Source: Thermosipho sp. (in: thermotogales)
GTDB lineage: Bacteria > Thermotogota > Thermotogae > Thermotogales > Fervidobacteriaceae
DNA length: 34,731 bases
Direction of reading: 5' to 3'
Assembly: GCA_017656335.1 (NCBI GenBank)
Contig: JACDOA010000012.1
Span: 1-34,731, forward strand
Shown here: positions 1-9,753 of the stretch, piece after piece
Layout: every line of letters begins with the position of its first letter
Numbering within the stretch: position 1 is the first letter of the stretch
Position numbers and translations under genes: made by a program
Notes under the pieces: generated by a model
Told to the model about the DNA's origin: nothing
The model's database searches: none
The model's input: the letters and a program-made list of their open reading frames with translations, nothing else

Positions 1-205
1 AAAAAATATACTCATATCATTTGTAGATAATTTTGAGGCAGAATAATCAGATTCAAAGCTCAGGTTTTACTCATTGAACAGTTGTATCAACTGTTAATGT
101 TATTGCTAAAGTAATTGCTATGATAATTAAAATAAAAATTAAATAGATTAAATTTAATGAAAGAAAAAGTAGTTAAATTAAGATGGTAAAGAATGATTAA
201 TAATT
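1..205. other. Left edge, no assignable gene
   Basis: No gene can be supported here. A plus-strand frame runs from the window edge to a TAA at 44-46 and could be the last 14 codons of a gene lying outside, but it is too short to recognise. A hydrophobic minus-strand frame has no ATG, GTG or TTG start. The only structure is a perfect 8-bp dyad (AACAGTTG, 3-nt centre, CAACTGTT) at 77-95. Confidence 0.5.
77..95. repeat. Perfect 8-bp inverted repeat
   Basis: Arms AACAGTTG and CAACTGTT are separated by TAT. No T-tract follows on either strand, so it is not a standard intrinsic terminator. It could be an operator, the end of a lost mobile element or chance; nothing nearby decides between these. 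Confidence 0.35.
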
Positions 206-207
206 GA

Positions 208-238
208 AAAATAAAAAAATAAGGGCTTAAAAGCCCTT
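208..238 (-). terminator. Rho-independent terminator after tRNA-Ser(UGA)
   Basis: Read on the minus strand, the tRNA 3' end at 242 is followed by AAGGGCTTTTAAGCCCTT (238-221), which folds into a 6-8 bp hairpin. A T-rich run follows at 220-208. This is a textbook intrinsic terminator and ends the long minus-strand gene block. Confidence 0.85.
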
Positions 239-241
239 ATT

Positions 242-332
242 TGGCGGAGGCGGTGGGACTCGAACCCACACGGGGGTGTAACCCCCACCGGTTTTCAAGA
301 CCGGCCCCTTAGCCAATTCGGAACACGCCTCC
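242..332 (-). tRNA. tRNA-Ser (anticodon UGA), CCA encoded
   Basis: The minus strand folds as a class II tRNA. The acceptor stem is GGAGGCG (332-326) with CGCCTCC (252-246), the discriminator is G245 and CCA is encoded at 244-242. The anticodon stem-loop carries TGA inside CTTGAAA, between CCGGT-like arms. A long GC-rich variable arm (GTGGGGGTT...CCCCCGT) is typical of serine tRNAs. The T-arm has GGTTCGAGTCC. A strong promoter lies only 7 nt upstream of the mature 5' end. Confidence 0.96.
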
Positions 333-339
333 GATAAAG

Positions 340-367
340 ATTATATCATAACTTTTAATATTTTCAA
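340..367 (-). promoter_or_regulatory. Promoter of tRNA-Ser(UGA)
   Basis: On the minus strand there is TTGAAA (367-362), a 16-nt spacer and TATAAT (345-340), preceded by TGA as an extended -10 (TGn). The -10 box overlaps the TAA stop codon of the upstream yqeG-like gene, so the promoter sits in that gene's last codons. Seven bases (CTTTATC) separate the -10 from the first base of the mature tRNA, so transcription probably starts at or within 1-2 nt of the tRNA 5' end. Confidence 0.8.
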
Positions 368-805
368 GAGTAATCTTTCTAAAAATCTTAGGAATTTTGT
401 GATTAGGAATTCTTTGGAAGTATCAATTGGTTCAACCTTAATAATGTAAGCATTTAAAAGTTTACCTAAAAGCATATCGGTAAATATTTGATCACCTATA
501 ACTACCAGTTTTTCTTTATCAAGATTTTTTGATTTTAAAAATTTTTTAATTTTGAATGTTAAAGGTTTTTTTGCAAGCCAAAGAGCTTCAATATCATAAT
601 TTAATTTTCGTGGTTTTCCATTGGAAATTATAAAAACTTTAGCATTTTTTTTCTTGATATCTTCGAAAAGTTTTATTGTTTTTTCATCAATTGTTGAATG
701 TTTCCATTTATTTAAAGTGTTATCGAAGTCAAATATAAATACTCTATAACCATTCTGGATTAATTTGTCATAATCAATTTCAAAGATATTGTTTTTTATT
801 TCCAT
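341..805 (-). CDS. YqeG-family HAD phosphatase
   Basis: A 154-residue HAD-superfamily class IIIA phosphatase of the YqeG type. Motif I is DFDNTL at residues 26-31, with D26 the expected nucleophile and D28 the acid/base. Motif II is SN at 61-62, K80 is a likely motif III lysine, and motif IV is GDQIFTD at 104-110. This core and length fit YqeG, and no cap domain is present. Some YqeG-like proteins are annotated as phosphatidylglycerophosphate phosphatases; the real substrate cannot be read from sequence. The ATG has a GAGG ribosome site 7 nt upstream. The gene follows the LolA-like gene by 12 nt, and its stop codon is built into the tRNA-Ser promoter. Confidence 0.9.
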   Translation of the reverse strand: MEIKNNIFEIDYDKLIQNGYRVFIFDFDNTLNKWKHSTIDEKTIKLFEDIKKKNAKVFIISNGKPRKLNYDIEALWLAKKPLTFKIKKFLKSKNLDKEKLVVIGDQIFTDMLLGKLLNAYIIKVEPIDTSKEFLITKFLRFLERLLLKILKVMI

Positions 806-817
806 CTTTAATCCTCA

Positions 818-1423
818 CTATCTATTAATATCAAGTATATTAAATTCATTAAATTTTATTTTTACTGTTTCTGTACTCTCATCAGTTAAAAAAACTATTT
901 CTTCAAAGCCATTTTCATTGAGAGTAACATTGATTTTGGTAGGTTCAAGACCTAATCTTTTTAGAAAGAGATAACCAGTTGGCAAGAAAACCAACCCATT
1001 CTTAGTTTCGGAGACAGTAAAAGCAGATGAGGATAAAAATCCAGAAGCAGTTTTAAAAATTTCATAGATTTTGTCTAAAGTTAGATTGCTTACCTCTGAA
1101 TTAGTGTAACCATCATATTTATATACAGAAATGTTGTTGATAGAATTATAGCTAATTTGAATGTTTTTTAAAAAATCAGGTTTTAAAAATCTAATTTCAA
1201 AATTTTCAAGATTAATTATTGTAGCTTCTAGAGAAATTTCAGTTTTGAAATTATTTTTTTGATTATCTATAACATCAAATGTTATATCAGTTTTAATATA
1301 AAAATCTCTTTTCCCCGAAATGTTTTGGACAAAATTAAAAATTAAAGGTTCCGAAAAAATGGAAGATGATAAAAACAAAAGTATAAGAATTGTTAAAAAT
1401 AAAAATTTCTTTATAATTATCAC
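818..1423 (-). CDS. LolA-like periplasmic lipoprotein-carrier protein
   Basis: About 200 residues. The N-terminus is a clear signal peptide: lysines, then a long leucine/isoleucine core, then SSSIFS before a mature domain starting near EPLIFNF. The mature part is beta-rich, with an ISYNS...SVYKYDG stretch and a late VKIKFNEFNI strand that resemble the LolA/LolB fold, so a lipid or lipoprotein carrier in the envelope is likely. No single diagnostic motif proves it. The start is odd. The first in-frame GTG (1423-1421) overlaps the only Shine-Dalgarno sequence, AAGGGG. An ATA codon at 1414-1412 would sit 8 nt after that site and give a classic MKKFLFL leader, and an ATT at 1417-1415 is also possible. 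The coordinates use the conventional GTG. It lies between the ArsB-type gene and the yqeG-like gene in one minus-strand operon. Confidence 0.65.
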   Translation of the reverse strand: MIIIKKFLFLTILILLFLSSSIFSEPLIFNFVQNISGKRDFYIKTDITFDVIDNQKNNFKTEISLEATIINLENFEIRFLKPDFLKNIQISYNSINNISVYKYDGYTNSEVSNLTLDKIYEIFKTASGFLSSSAFTVSETKNGLVFLPTGYLFLKRLGLEPTKINVTLNENGFEEIVFLTDESTETVKIKFNEFNILDINR

Positions 1424-1434
1424 CCCTTCGGATT

Positions 1435-2700
1435 CTAAAGTAATTCTTTAACTACTAAATATATTATAGCAATAAAAAAAGAAAAAGAAAGAGGAATTAT
1501 GATTGTTTTAAGATATTCAAAGAAATTTATATGTTTTTGCTGATGTTTTTCAAGAAGTGAAAGTCCAACAATGTTCGAAGCAGCACCGACAGGAGTTAAA
1601 TTTCCACCAAATCCGGCCCCTAGTGCAATAGCCCACCAAAGATTGTAAGATAATCCATTAAATATAAGTTTTTGAACAACAGGAATCAAAATCATAGTTG
1701 AAGGTACTGCTCCAACAAATCCAGAAAGAAAAAAAGAAATTATAAAAATAAAAATTACAATAGATACTTCTGAAAGATTAGAATATAAAAACTGGTTAGC
1801 AATAAAATTAGTTAAGCCAATAATTTCAAGTGCGTATGTTATTGAAAACAGACCAATAAAGAAAAAAATAGTATCCCATTCTATATCTTTACTAATAGTT
1901 TCAAAATTTTTGTTTGAAAGTAAAAGCAAGAAAGCTGCTCCGGTTAATGCTATCAATGATAATTCATAATCAACATATTCATGTATAACAAAGCCAGTTA
2001 CAACTATGGCGAAAGTTAAAATACTTTTCTTCATTAGTTTTTTATCAGTAATTAAAGTACTTGGTTCGATTTGAATAAAATCATTAAGTTTAGAATTAAC
2101 GTGCTTAGGGAATTTAATTCTTTTAATAATAAAAAATGAAATTAGTAAAAATGCTATGATCGATGGTAAGAACATGTTTTTAATAAATTCAATAAAACTT
2201 ATTTTGGCGGCACTTCCAATTAGAATATTCGGAGGGTCCCCTATCAAAGTTGAAAGTCCTCCAATGTTTGATGAAATTATAGCAAGGAATATGATAGGTT
2301 TTGGGTCAATTTCTGCGGAATCGCAGATAAGTAAAATTATTGGGGTAAAGAGAATAATGGTTGTGACGTTATCAAGAAAAGCTGAAAAAAGAAAAATTAT
2401 TGAATATAGAAAGAATAATAGCTTGTATATGTTGGATCTGCTAATTTTAACGATCTTAATCGCAACAAACTGGAAAAAACCGGTCGATTTTAAAATGGAA
2501 ACTATTATCATCATTCCAATAAGAAGAGAAATGGTGTTAAAATCTATAAATTCAGAAGCATTTTCAATTTTCAGATTTCCTATTTTTAATAGTCCAATCA
2601 TTAATCCAATAAGAAAAGTAGTTACGGAGGCTTTTTCTTTTTTGAATATTATAAAATAATAAGCAATGAAAAAGAGAATAATTGCTAACCACTCTGACAT
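1435..2700 (-). CDS. ArsB/NhaD-type ion transporter
   Basis: A 421-residue polytopic membrane protein with about 10-12 hydrophobic segments, belonging to the ion-transporter superfamily (ArsB, NhaD, SLC13/DASS). The first half carries DNVTT (110-114) and then GDPPNI (154-159). The second half has the mirrored GFGGNLTPVGAASN motif near 363-376. These are the two re-entrant hairpins of the fold. The substrate could be Na+/H+, arsenite or a dicarboxylate; no arsR or arsC lies nearby, so an arsenic role is not supported. The ATG is preceded by an AGAGG ribosome site that is buried in an 8-bp inverted repeat (2701-2718), suggesting control of translation. It lies 33 nt after rho. Confidence 0.88.
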   Translation of the reverse strand: MSEWLAIILFFIAYYFIIFKKEKASVTTFLIGLMIGLLKIGNLKIENASEFIDFNTISLLIGMMIIVSILKSTGFFQFVAIKIVKISRSNIYKLLFFLYSIIFLFSAFLDNVTTIILFTPIILLICDSAEIDPKPIIFLAIISSNIGGLSTLIGDPPNILIGSAAKISFIEFIKNMFLPSIIAFLLISFFIIKRIKFPKHVNSKLNDFIQIEPSTLITDKKLMKKSILTFAIVVTGFVIHEYVDYELSLIALTGAAFLLLLSNKNFETISKDIEWDTIFFFIGLFSITYALEIIGLTNFIANQFLYSNLSEVSIVIFIFIISFFLSGFVGAVPSTMILIPVVQKLIFNGLSYNLWWAIALGAGFGGNLTPVGAASNIVGLSLLEKHQQKHINFFEYLKTIIIPLSFSFFIAIIYLVVKELL

Positions 2701-2718
2701 ATAAGAGACCTCTCTTAT
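2701..2718 (-). promoter_or_regulatory. Hairpin covering the transporter ribosome binding site
   Basis: ATAAGAGA and TCTCTTAT form an 8-bp perfect inverted repeat around a 2-nt centre. On the minus-strand mRNA the AGAGG Shine-Dalgarno lies in the hairpin and the ATG follows immediately. No T-tract follows, so it is not a simple terminator after rho. It may limit translation until melted by temperature, a protein or ribosomes, or it may be a DNA operator. Confidence 0.55.
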
Positions 2719-2733
2719 AAAATATTGAAAAAC

Positions 2734-4005
2734 TTAAGTGCCTTTTTGAAGATCAATCAAAGCTAAGAAATCATCGTTGGATTTGGTTGCCTGGAGTTTT
2801 GAAAGAATTAATTTTAAACCTTCTTCTTCAGACATTGAAGAAAGCATTTTTCTTAAAATCCAAACTTTTCTTAATGTATCATCATCAAGTAATAATTCTT
2901 CTTTCCTAGTTCCTGAAAGAATCAAATTTATTGCCGGGAATATTCTTTTATTTGCTAACTGTCTTGATAATGCAAGCTCCATATTTCCAGTTCCTTTGAA
3001 TTCTTCAAAAATTACTTCATCCATTTTTGAACCAGTTTCAATTAATGCTGTAGCTATAATTGTTAAACTTCCACCTTCTTTAGTATTTCTAGCAGCTCCA
3101 AAGAAATGTTTTGGTTTGTACAAAGCAGCTGGATCAACTCCACCTGTTAACAATTTTCCACTGGGAGGTACATTTATATTATAAACTCTTGCAAGTCTTG
3201 TTAAACTGTCAAGAAGTATTACTACATCATAACCATATTCTACCAACCTTTTTGCCATTTCCAATGTGAGTTCTGCTTTTTTTATTTGTTTTTCAGGTGG
3301 CATATCAAATGGAGCAGCAATAACACGGGCATCTACAGATTCTTGTATATCGGTTACTTCTTCAGGGCGTTCATCAACCAAAAGTATCAAACGGATAGTA
3401 TCTGGGTGGTTTTTAGCTATTCCATTAGCAATGTCTTTTAAAATTGTTGTTTTTCCGGCTTTAGGAGGAGCTACAATCATTCCTCTTTGACCTTTACCAA
3501 TTGGTGAGAATAAATCAATTAATCTTGTTGACATAGTGTTTTTTCCAGTTTCTAAAACAAATTTTGAATTAGGATATGTTGGAGTAAGATTTTCAAAATT
3601 TACCCTTTCATTTGCTAAATCAGGTGATTTATAATTTATTGCCTCAATTTTTATCATTGCAAAAAATCTTTCTCCTTCTTTAGGAGGACGTATTACTCCA
3701 GAAATAATATCTCCTGTATTCAGATTAAATTTTCTTATTTGAGAATTTGAAAGATAAATATCCTTAGAACTTGGAAGCATGCTTTCAAGACTTCTTAAAA
3801 AACCAAATCCATCAGGATGTACTTCAAGTACACCTTCACCAAAAAAATAACCCTCAGATTCTGCTTTTGCTTCTAAAATAGCAAAAATCAAATCCTGCTT
3901 TCTCAAAGAAGTATATCTTGGAATATCATATTGTTTTGCAAGTTTGTAAAGTTCCTTAATTGTCATTTTCTCTAAATTATTAATATTAAAAGTATCGGTT
4001 TTCAA
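2734..4005 (-). CDS. rho: Transcription termination factor Rho
   Basis: A 423-residue hexameric RNA helicase that terminates transcription. The N-terminal Rho helix-loop domain (MTIKELYKLAK) is at about 14-50. The cold-shock-like primary RNA site with GFGFLR is at 66-71. The ATPase core has Walker A APPKAGKTT at 179-187, the DERPEEVTD segment at 211-219, Walker B VVILLD at 261-266 and an R-loop KGTGN at 337-341. The length is close to the E. coli protein, with no large inserted domain. The start is TTG, chosen because AGGAGG lies 7 nt before it; the next ATG (residue 14) lacks such a site. It follows upp by 12 nt. Confidence 0.98.
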   Translation of the reverse strand: MKTDTFNINNLEKMTIKELYKLAKQYDIPRYTSLRKQDLIFAILEAKAESEGYFFGEGVLEVHPDGFGFLRSLESMLPSSKDIYLSNSQIRKFNLNTGDIISGVIRPPKEGERFFAMIKIEAINYKSPDLANERVNFENLTPTYPNSKFVLETGKNTMSTRLIDLFSPIGKGQRGMIVAPPKAGKTTILKDIANGIAKNHPDTIRLILLVDERPEEVTDIQESVDARVIAAPFDMPPEKQIKKAELTLEMAKRLVEYGYDVVILLDSLTRLARVYNINVPPSGKLLTGGVDPAALYKPKHFFGAARNTKEGGSLTIIATALIETGSKMDEVIFEEFKGTGNMELALSRQLANKRIFPAINLILSGTRKEELLLDDDTLRKVWILRKMLSSMSEEEGLKLILSKLQATKSNDDFLALIDLQKGT

Positions 4006-4017
4006 AATAATTCCTCC

Positions 4018-5697
<1,680 letters not shown>

Positions 5698-5710
<13 letters not shown>

Positions 5711-6753
5711 CCTAACCTTTTTTGCACCTCCTGAGGATTTCTGATGTTTTCAATCAGAGTTTCCTTTGTTATTTTTCCTTGCAAAAATGTAGTGATTAAT
5801 GCTTCATCATATAAGATATTTCCTTGATTTTTACTAGCTTGCATAACGCCTTCTATTTGATGTAATTTCCCCTCACGTATTAAATTTCTGATTGCAGGTG
5901 TTGCAACCATTATTTCGGCAACTGGAACTATACCAAAATCTTTTTTTGGAATTAATCTTTGAAAAATAACAGCTACTAAAGTATTAGCCAATTGCAGAGA
6001 AACTTGTTTTTGTTGATGGGCAGGAAATACATCAACAATTCTTTCAGGAGCTGATGCTGCAGAATTTGTGTGTACGGTTGCAAAGACTAAATGTCCAGTT
6101 TCAGCAGAGGTTAATGCTAAAGCCATTGTTTCTAAATCTCTCATCTCTCCTACTAAAATTACATCGGGATCTTGTCGAAGAGCATATTTTAAACCATCAG
6201 CAAAACTTTCTGTATCAGTTCCAACTTCACGTTGATGAATAAGAGATCTATTAGTTTCAAAAACATATTCAATTGGGTCTTCAATGGTTATAACATGCTT
6301 AGCATATCTATTATTAATATGGTCAATAAGTGCTGCTAGGGTTGTTGATTTACCACTACCGGTTGGTCCAGCAACCAAAACTAATCCATGATCCTTTTCT
6401 GCGAAAGTTTTAAGAATTTGAGGGAGGCCCAATTCATCAATAGTTCTAATTTTTTTAGTGATTAATCTTAATGCAAGAGCTGGATTTCTACGTTCAGAGT
6501 AGAAGTTGGCTCTTATCCTTAAATCTTCTAAGGGAAAGGAGAAATCAATTTCTTTTGCTTTTCTTTTTATCCCATATTCAGCAAAAATGCTTTCTACAGC
6601 TTCCATTAAATCGTGAGCATCAACAGGTAAAAACCCAGGAATTTTAACTAATTTGCCATCAACTCTGGCAATTGGTGCTAATCCTACAGTTAAGTGTATA
6701 TCGGAAGCCCTCATTTGTTTACCTTTTAAAATGATTTTTTTCAAATCAAGCAT
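5698..6753 (-). CDS. pilT: Type IV pilus retraction ATPase PilT
   Basis: A 351-residue GSPII/T4P secretion ATPase. Walker A is GPTGSGKS (129-136), the Asp box is around 155-165 ([10 protein letters not shown]), Walker B is [14 protein letters not shown] (193-206) and the His box is [14 protein letters not shown] (219-232). The C-terminal [10 protein letters not shown] (287-296) is the PilT retraction signature that separates it from PilB assembly ATPases. It is expected at the cytoplasmic base of the pilus. No other pilus gene is nearby, but comEC at 17.3 kb makes a DNA-uptake role plausible. AGGAG lies 8 nt before the ATG. It sits 5 nt after dnaX. Confidence 0.96.
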
Positions 6754-6758
6754 TTAAA

Positions 6759-8204
6759 TCACTCCTCTATAGTAAAGTTATTTCCAAATAAAGTTTTTAA
6801 TTTTGTTAAGATAGCATCTTCGTTCTCATTTTCAATTTTCACAATAAATTCTTTTTTGATTCCAGCTTTATTTAAATATAGTTTTTCTAAATGATCTAAC
6901 TTTGACTTTACGATTTCAGATTGAATTTTTTTATCAGGTGGAAAAGTAATAACAATATCCCTATTAGTTTCTACTATCTTAGCAAAGGAAAGTCCAATAT
7001 AAAGAGATAAATCTCCCTTGATTTTTAATTCCTCCATAAGTTCATCTATAACATTTTTATTATTAGTCTCAGTACTATCAGAGAGATTTGGAGAGAACTT
7101 CATAAAAGGTTCTCCAACATTTTTTAAGGAAAGTTGATTCTGACTTTCAAAATTTTCAGATTTAGTTTTCTTGTTTTCCGAATTGTTCATAGTTTTTTCA
7201 TTTAAGAATTTTCTGGTTAATTCTATTAAACCAAGTTTTGTTAATAGTAATTTTTCTTCGGAATATTTTATATCTTTTAAAATAGTTGAAATTGGTTTCA
7301 AAAAATCTATATAATCATATTCGTTCAGTTCGATTTTTGTAACAATGAAATCCAAACTCTGATTTAAAAATAATTCAATATCTTTTCCTGAAAAGTATAT
7401 TTCTTCAATAATATTAAGAACTTTTTGAATATCTCCTTTTTTAATAGAATTTAAAAGGGTTTTAATTACATCAATTGAAACAAGGCCAAGTGCATCTTGA
7501 ATAGTATCAATAACTATTTCACCTTCAGAATATCTAACAACTTGTTCTAAAATAGTTAAGGCGTCTCTTAAACCTCCATTGGCCCTTTTAGCAATTTCAG
7601 TTAATGCTTCATCAGTTATTTTAAAACCTTCTTTTTCAGATACATATTTTAGTCTTTCTATTATTTTATCTAATTCAATGTTTTTGAAATCAATTACCTG
7701 ACAACGTGAGATTATAGTAGGTGGAATTTTTTCAGGATTAGTTGTAGCCAAAATAAAAACAACATTTTTTGGAGGTTCTTCCAAAGTTTTTAATAAAGCA
7801 TTGAAAGCTTCTTTGGTTAGCATGTGAACTTCATCAATTATGTAAACTTTGTATTTTCCTTGAGCCGTATGATAACCTACAGCTTCACGAATTTTTCTAA
7901 TTTCATCTATCCCTCTATTGGAAGCTGCATCAATTTCATATACATCCATAAAGTTCCCCTTATCAATAGAAACACATGCAGAACATTGATTACAAGGTTC
8001 TACACCTTTTCTATTTTCACAATTTAGAGATTTTGCAAGAATTCTAGCGACTGTTGTTTTTCCAGTTCCTCGTGGACCAGCGAAAATATAAGCGTGAGAA
8101 ATAAAATTATTTTCCAAAGAATTAATAAATATTTTTTTGACGTGTTCTTGATTTACAATTTCAGAAAAAGTTTTTGGTCTATATTTTCTATACAGTGTTT
8201 CCAT
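6759..8204 (-). CDS. dnaX: DNA polymerase III subunit gamma/tau
   Basis: A 481-residue clamp-loader ATPase. Walker A is GPRGTGKT (43-50), a four-cysteine zinc module uses C62, C71, C74 and C77, Walker B is YIIDEVHML (121-129), and the sensor/arginine-finger motif SRC is at 166-168. Residues past about 350 are a low-complexity charged linker and a C-terminal domain, so the protein is of tau type. I chose the ATG at 8204 because AAGG lies about 8-9 nt before it; an ATG two codons earlier sits almost on the ribosome site and overlaps the miaA stop. I saw no in-frame slippery site in the linker that would make a gamma product. Confidence 0.96.
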   Translation of the reverse strand: METLYRKYRPKTFSEIVNQEHVKKIFINSLENNFISHAYIFAGPRGTGKTTVARILAKSLNCENRKGVEPCNQCSACVSIDKGNFMDVYEIDAASNRGIDEIRKIREAVGYHTAQGKYKVYIIDEVHMLTKEAFNALLKTLEEPPKNVVFILATTNPEKIPPTIISRCQVIDFKNIELDKIIERLKYVSEKEGFKITDEALTEIAKRANGGLRDALTILEQVVRYSEGEIVIDTIQDALGLVSIDVIKTLLNSIKKGDIQKVLNIIEEIYFSGKDIELFLNQSLDFIVTKIELNEYDYIDFLKPISTILKDIKYSEEKLLLTKLGLIELTRKFLNEKTMNNSENKKTKSENFESQNQLSLKNVGEPFMKFSPNLSDSTETNNKNVIDELMEELKIKGDLSLYIGLSFAKIVETNRDIVITFPPDKKIQSEIVKSKLDHLEKLYLNKAGIKKEFIVKIENENEDAILTKLKTLFGNNFTIEE

Positions 8205-8206
8205 TT

Positions 8207-9124
8207 TCATTCACCTTCTCTAGCTTCAATTATAATTTTTTCTAAAAATTTAAGTGATTCTTTTCTGGAAATTTCTGAAAGATTTATCCATTTAGCATTT
8301 TTATATCTTCTTAACCAGATAATCTGCCTTCTTGCAAACCTTCTTGTATTTCTTTTTATCAAATGGATTGCAGTTTTTAAATCATACTTTCCCTTAAAAT
8401 AAAGAATTAATTCTTTATAACCAATTGTTTGAAAAGCATTTAAATCTTCAGGGTAGTTATTCAACAAATATTTTACCTCTTCAATAAGGCCATTTTTAAT
8501 CATTACATCAACTCTTTTGTTGATTCTTTCATGTAATTCATCACGGTTTCTATTTAAAACAATAATTATATAATCATTTGAGAGAGATTTTTGATTTTGA
8601 AGTTGAGAAATTCTTTTCCCAGTTTTTAAAAATACCTCTAAAGCACGAATAGTTCTTTTAATATCTGCTGGATGAATTCTTGAAGCTGATTCTGGATCGT
8701 ATTTTTCTAGCATTGTTCTTAGTATTCCTGGTTCTTTTTTTTCAAGTTCACTTAATTCTTTTCTTAAATTTTCGTCTCTGGCAACTCCTTCGAACATTCC
8801 TCTAACTAATGCATCAATATATAAACCTGTCCCACCTACAAAGACTGGATAAATACTTTCTTTGATTAAATTATTTTTAACTTTCAAAGCATCTTGTCTA
8901 TATTGAAAGGCATTGTAATACTGATCAGGATTTATAATATCTATCATATGATGTTTAATGAGTTTTTGTTCTTCTTTTGTGGGTTTAGCTGTTCCTATGT
9001 CCATGTATTTGTAAATTTGTCGTGAGTCAACCGATATTACCTGCATATTTAATTTTTGACCCAAATCCAATATCAAATCGGTTTTTCCAACAGCGGTTGG
9101 TCCCGAAACTATAATATACTTCAT
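8207..9124 (-). CDS. miaA: tRNA dimethylallyltransferase
   Basis: A 305-residue enzyme that adds a dimethylallyl group to A37 of tRNAs reading UNN codons, such as the serine and phenylalanine tRNAs in this window. The P-loop GPTAVGKT is at 8-15, DSRQIYKYMDIGTAKP at 33-48 holds the catalytic Asp and substrate contacts, and a GGTGLY motif follows near 98-103. The C-terminal RNTRRFARRQIIWLRR segment is also typical. Full length. GGTGG precedes the ATG by 7 nt. It lies 2 nt after the LptA-like gene and its stop overlaps the region of the dnaX start. Confidence 0.97.
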   Translation of the reverse strand: MKYIIVSGPTAVGKTDLILDLGQKLNMQVISVDSRQIYKYMDIGTAKPTKEEQKLIKHHMIDIINPDQYYNAFQYRQDALKVKNNLIKESIYPVFVGGTGLYIDALVRGMFEGVARDENLRKELSELEKKEPGILRTMLEKYDPESASRIHPADIKRTIRALEVFLKTGKRISQLQNQKSLSNDYIIIVLNRNRDELHERINKRVDVMIKNGLIEEVKYLLNNYPEDLNAFQTIGYKELILYFKGKYDLKTAIHLIKRNTRRFARRQIIWLRRYKNAKWINLSEISRKESLKFLEKIIIEAREGE

Positions 9125-9126
9125 AA

Positions 9127-9753
9127 TTATTCCACCACAATCTCTACCTGAACTTTTTCAGCTTTCATATTGTTACTTTCAGTGTCGAGAGTAATTTTTT
9201 CTGCTATTAATTTAATATTTTTATCGTTATCAATTAATTCAACATCTTTATTTAAAACAATTATACCCTCATTTTTATCATAGGTGAATTCATAAGAATA
9301 TGCAGTTATATTACCTTTGATAATAGTAATTTTTTTAGAGACAGATTTTCCTTCAAAATAATCGTTATTTAGATCGAAGGTTAACGATTCACAAATCACC
9401 AAAATTGTTTCAGAACTTTTCGAATCTAAAATTGTCAAAGAAGCTTCGTTGATATTTCCATATTGGGTTTCAATGTTATAATTCAGGTTTTCCCCTATTA
9501 ATTTTCCATCATTAAAAGAAATTTCAACAACTCCAGTTGCATTCAGAATAATCCATTTATTATTCTGTTTTTCAATTTGCATCTGGTTAGTTTTTAGTTC
9601 CAAATTATCAGATTCAATAAATACTAATACAGAGCCCTCATATGTTATTAAATTACTGGTTGGTTCAACGTAATCAGACGAAATATGTACTGTTTTAGCA
9701 AATGAGATGGATATCAATATTAATACAAAAATGAAAATTAGATATTTTTTCAT
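9127..9753 (-). CDS. LptA/OstA-like periplasmic protein
   Basis: 208 residues with a signal peptide (KKYLIFIFVLILISISFA, cleavage near A19). The mature part is a repetitive series of short beta-strands: GSVLVFIESDNLELKTNQM, GKLIGENLNYNIETQYGNI and KNIKLIAEKITLDTESNNM. This is the pattern of the OstA/LptA beta-jellyroll that forms a lipid-conducting bridge in Gram-negative cells. Thermotogae are generally described as lacking typical LPS, so the cargo, if any, is unknown. The start ATG overlaps the stop of the upstream patatin-like gene (ATGA), with GGAGG 6 nt before it. miaA follows 2 nt later. Confidence 0.78.
   Translation of the reverse strand: MKKYLIFIFVLILISISFAKTVHISSDYVEPTSNLITYEGSVLVFIESDNLELKTNQMQIEKQNNKWIILNATGVVEISFNDGKLIGENLNYNIETQYGNINEASLTILDSKSSETILVICESLTFDLNNDYFEGKSVSKKITIIKGNITAYSYEFTYDKNEGIIVLNKDVELIDNDKNIKLIAEKITLDTESNNMKAEKVQVEIVVE

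Noticed and set aside
13-20. ATG codons on the minus strand running out of the left edge
   Set aside because: No ribosome site; one is followed at once by a stop and the other leaves the window after a few codons.
20-180. Hydrophobic minus-strand frame of about 35 codons ending near the dyad
   Set aside because: It has no ATG, GTG or TTG and no ribosome site.
7193-7198. A-rich stretch in the dnaX linker that looks like an AAAAAAC slippery site
   Set aside because: It is out of the required reading phase for -1 slippage. A second A7 run at 6926-6932 is near the C-terminus, too late to make a gamma form.
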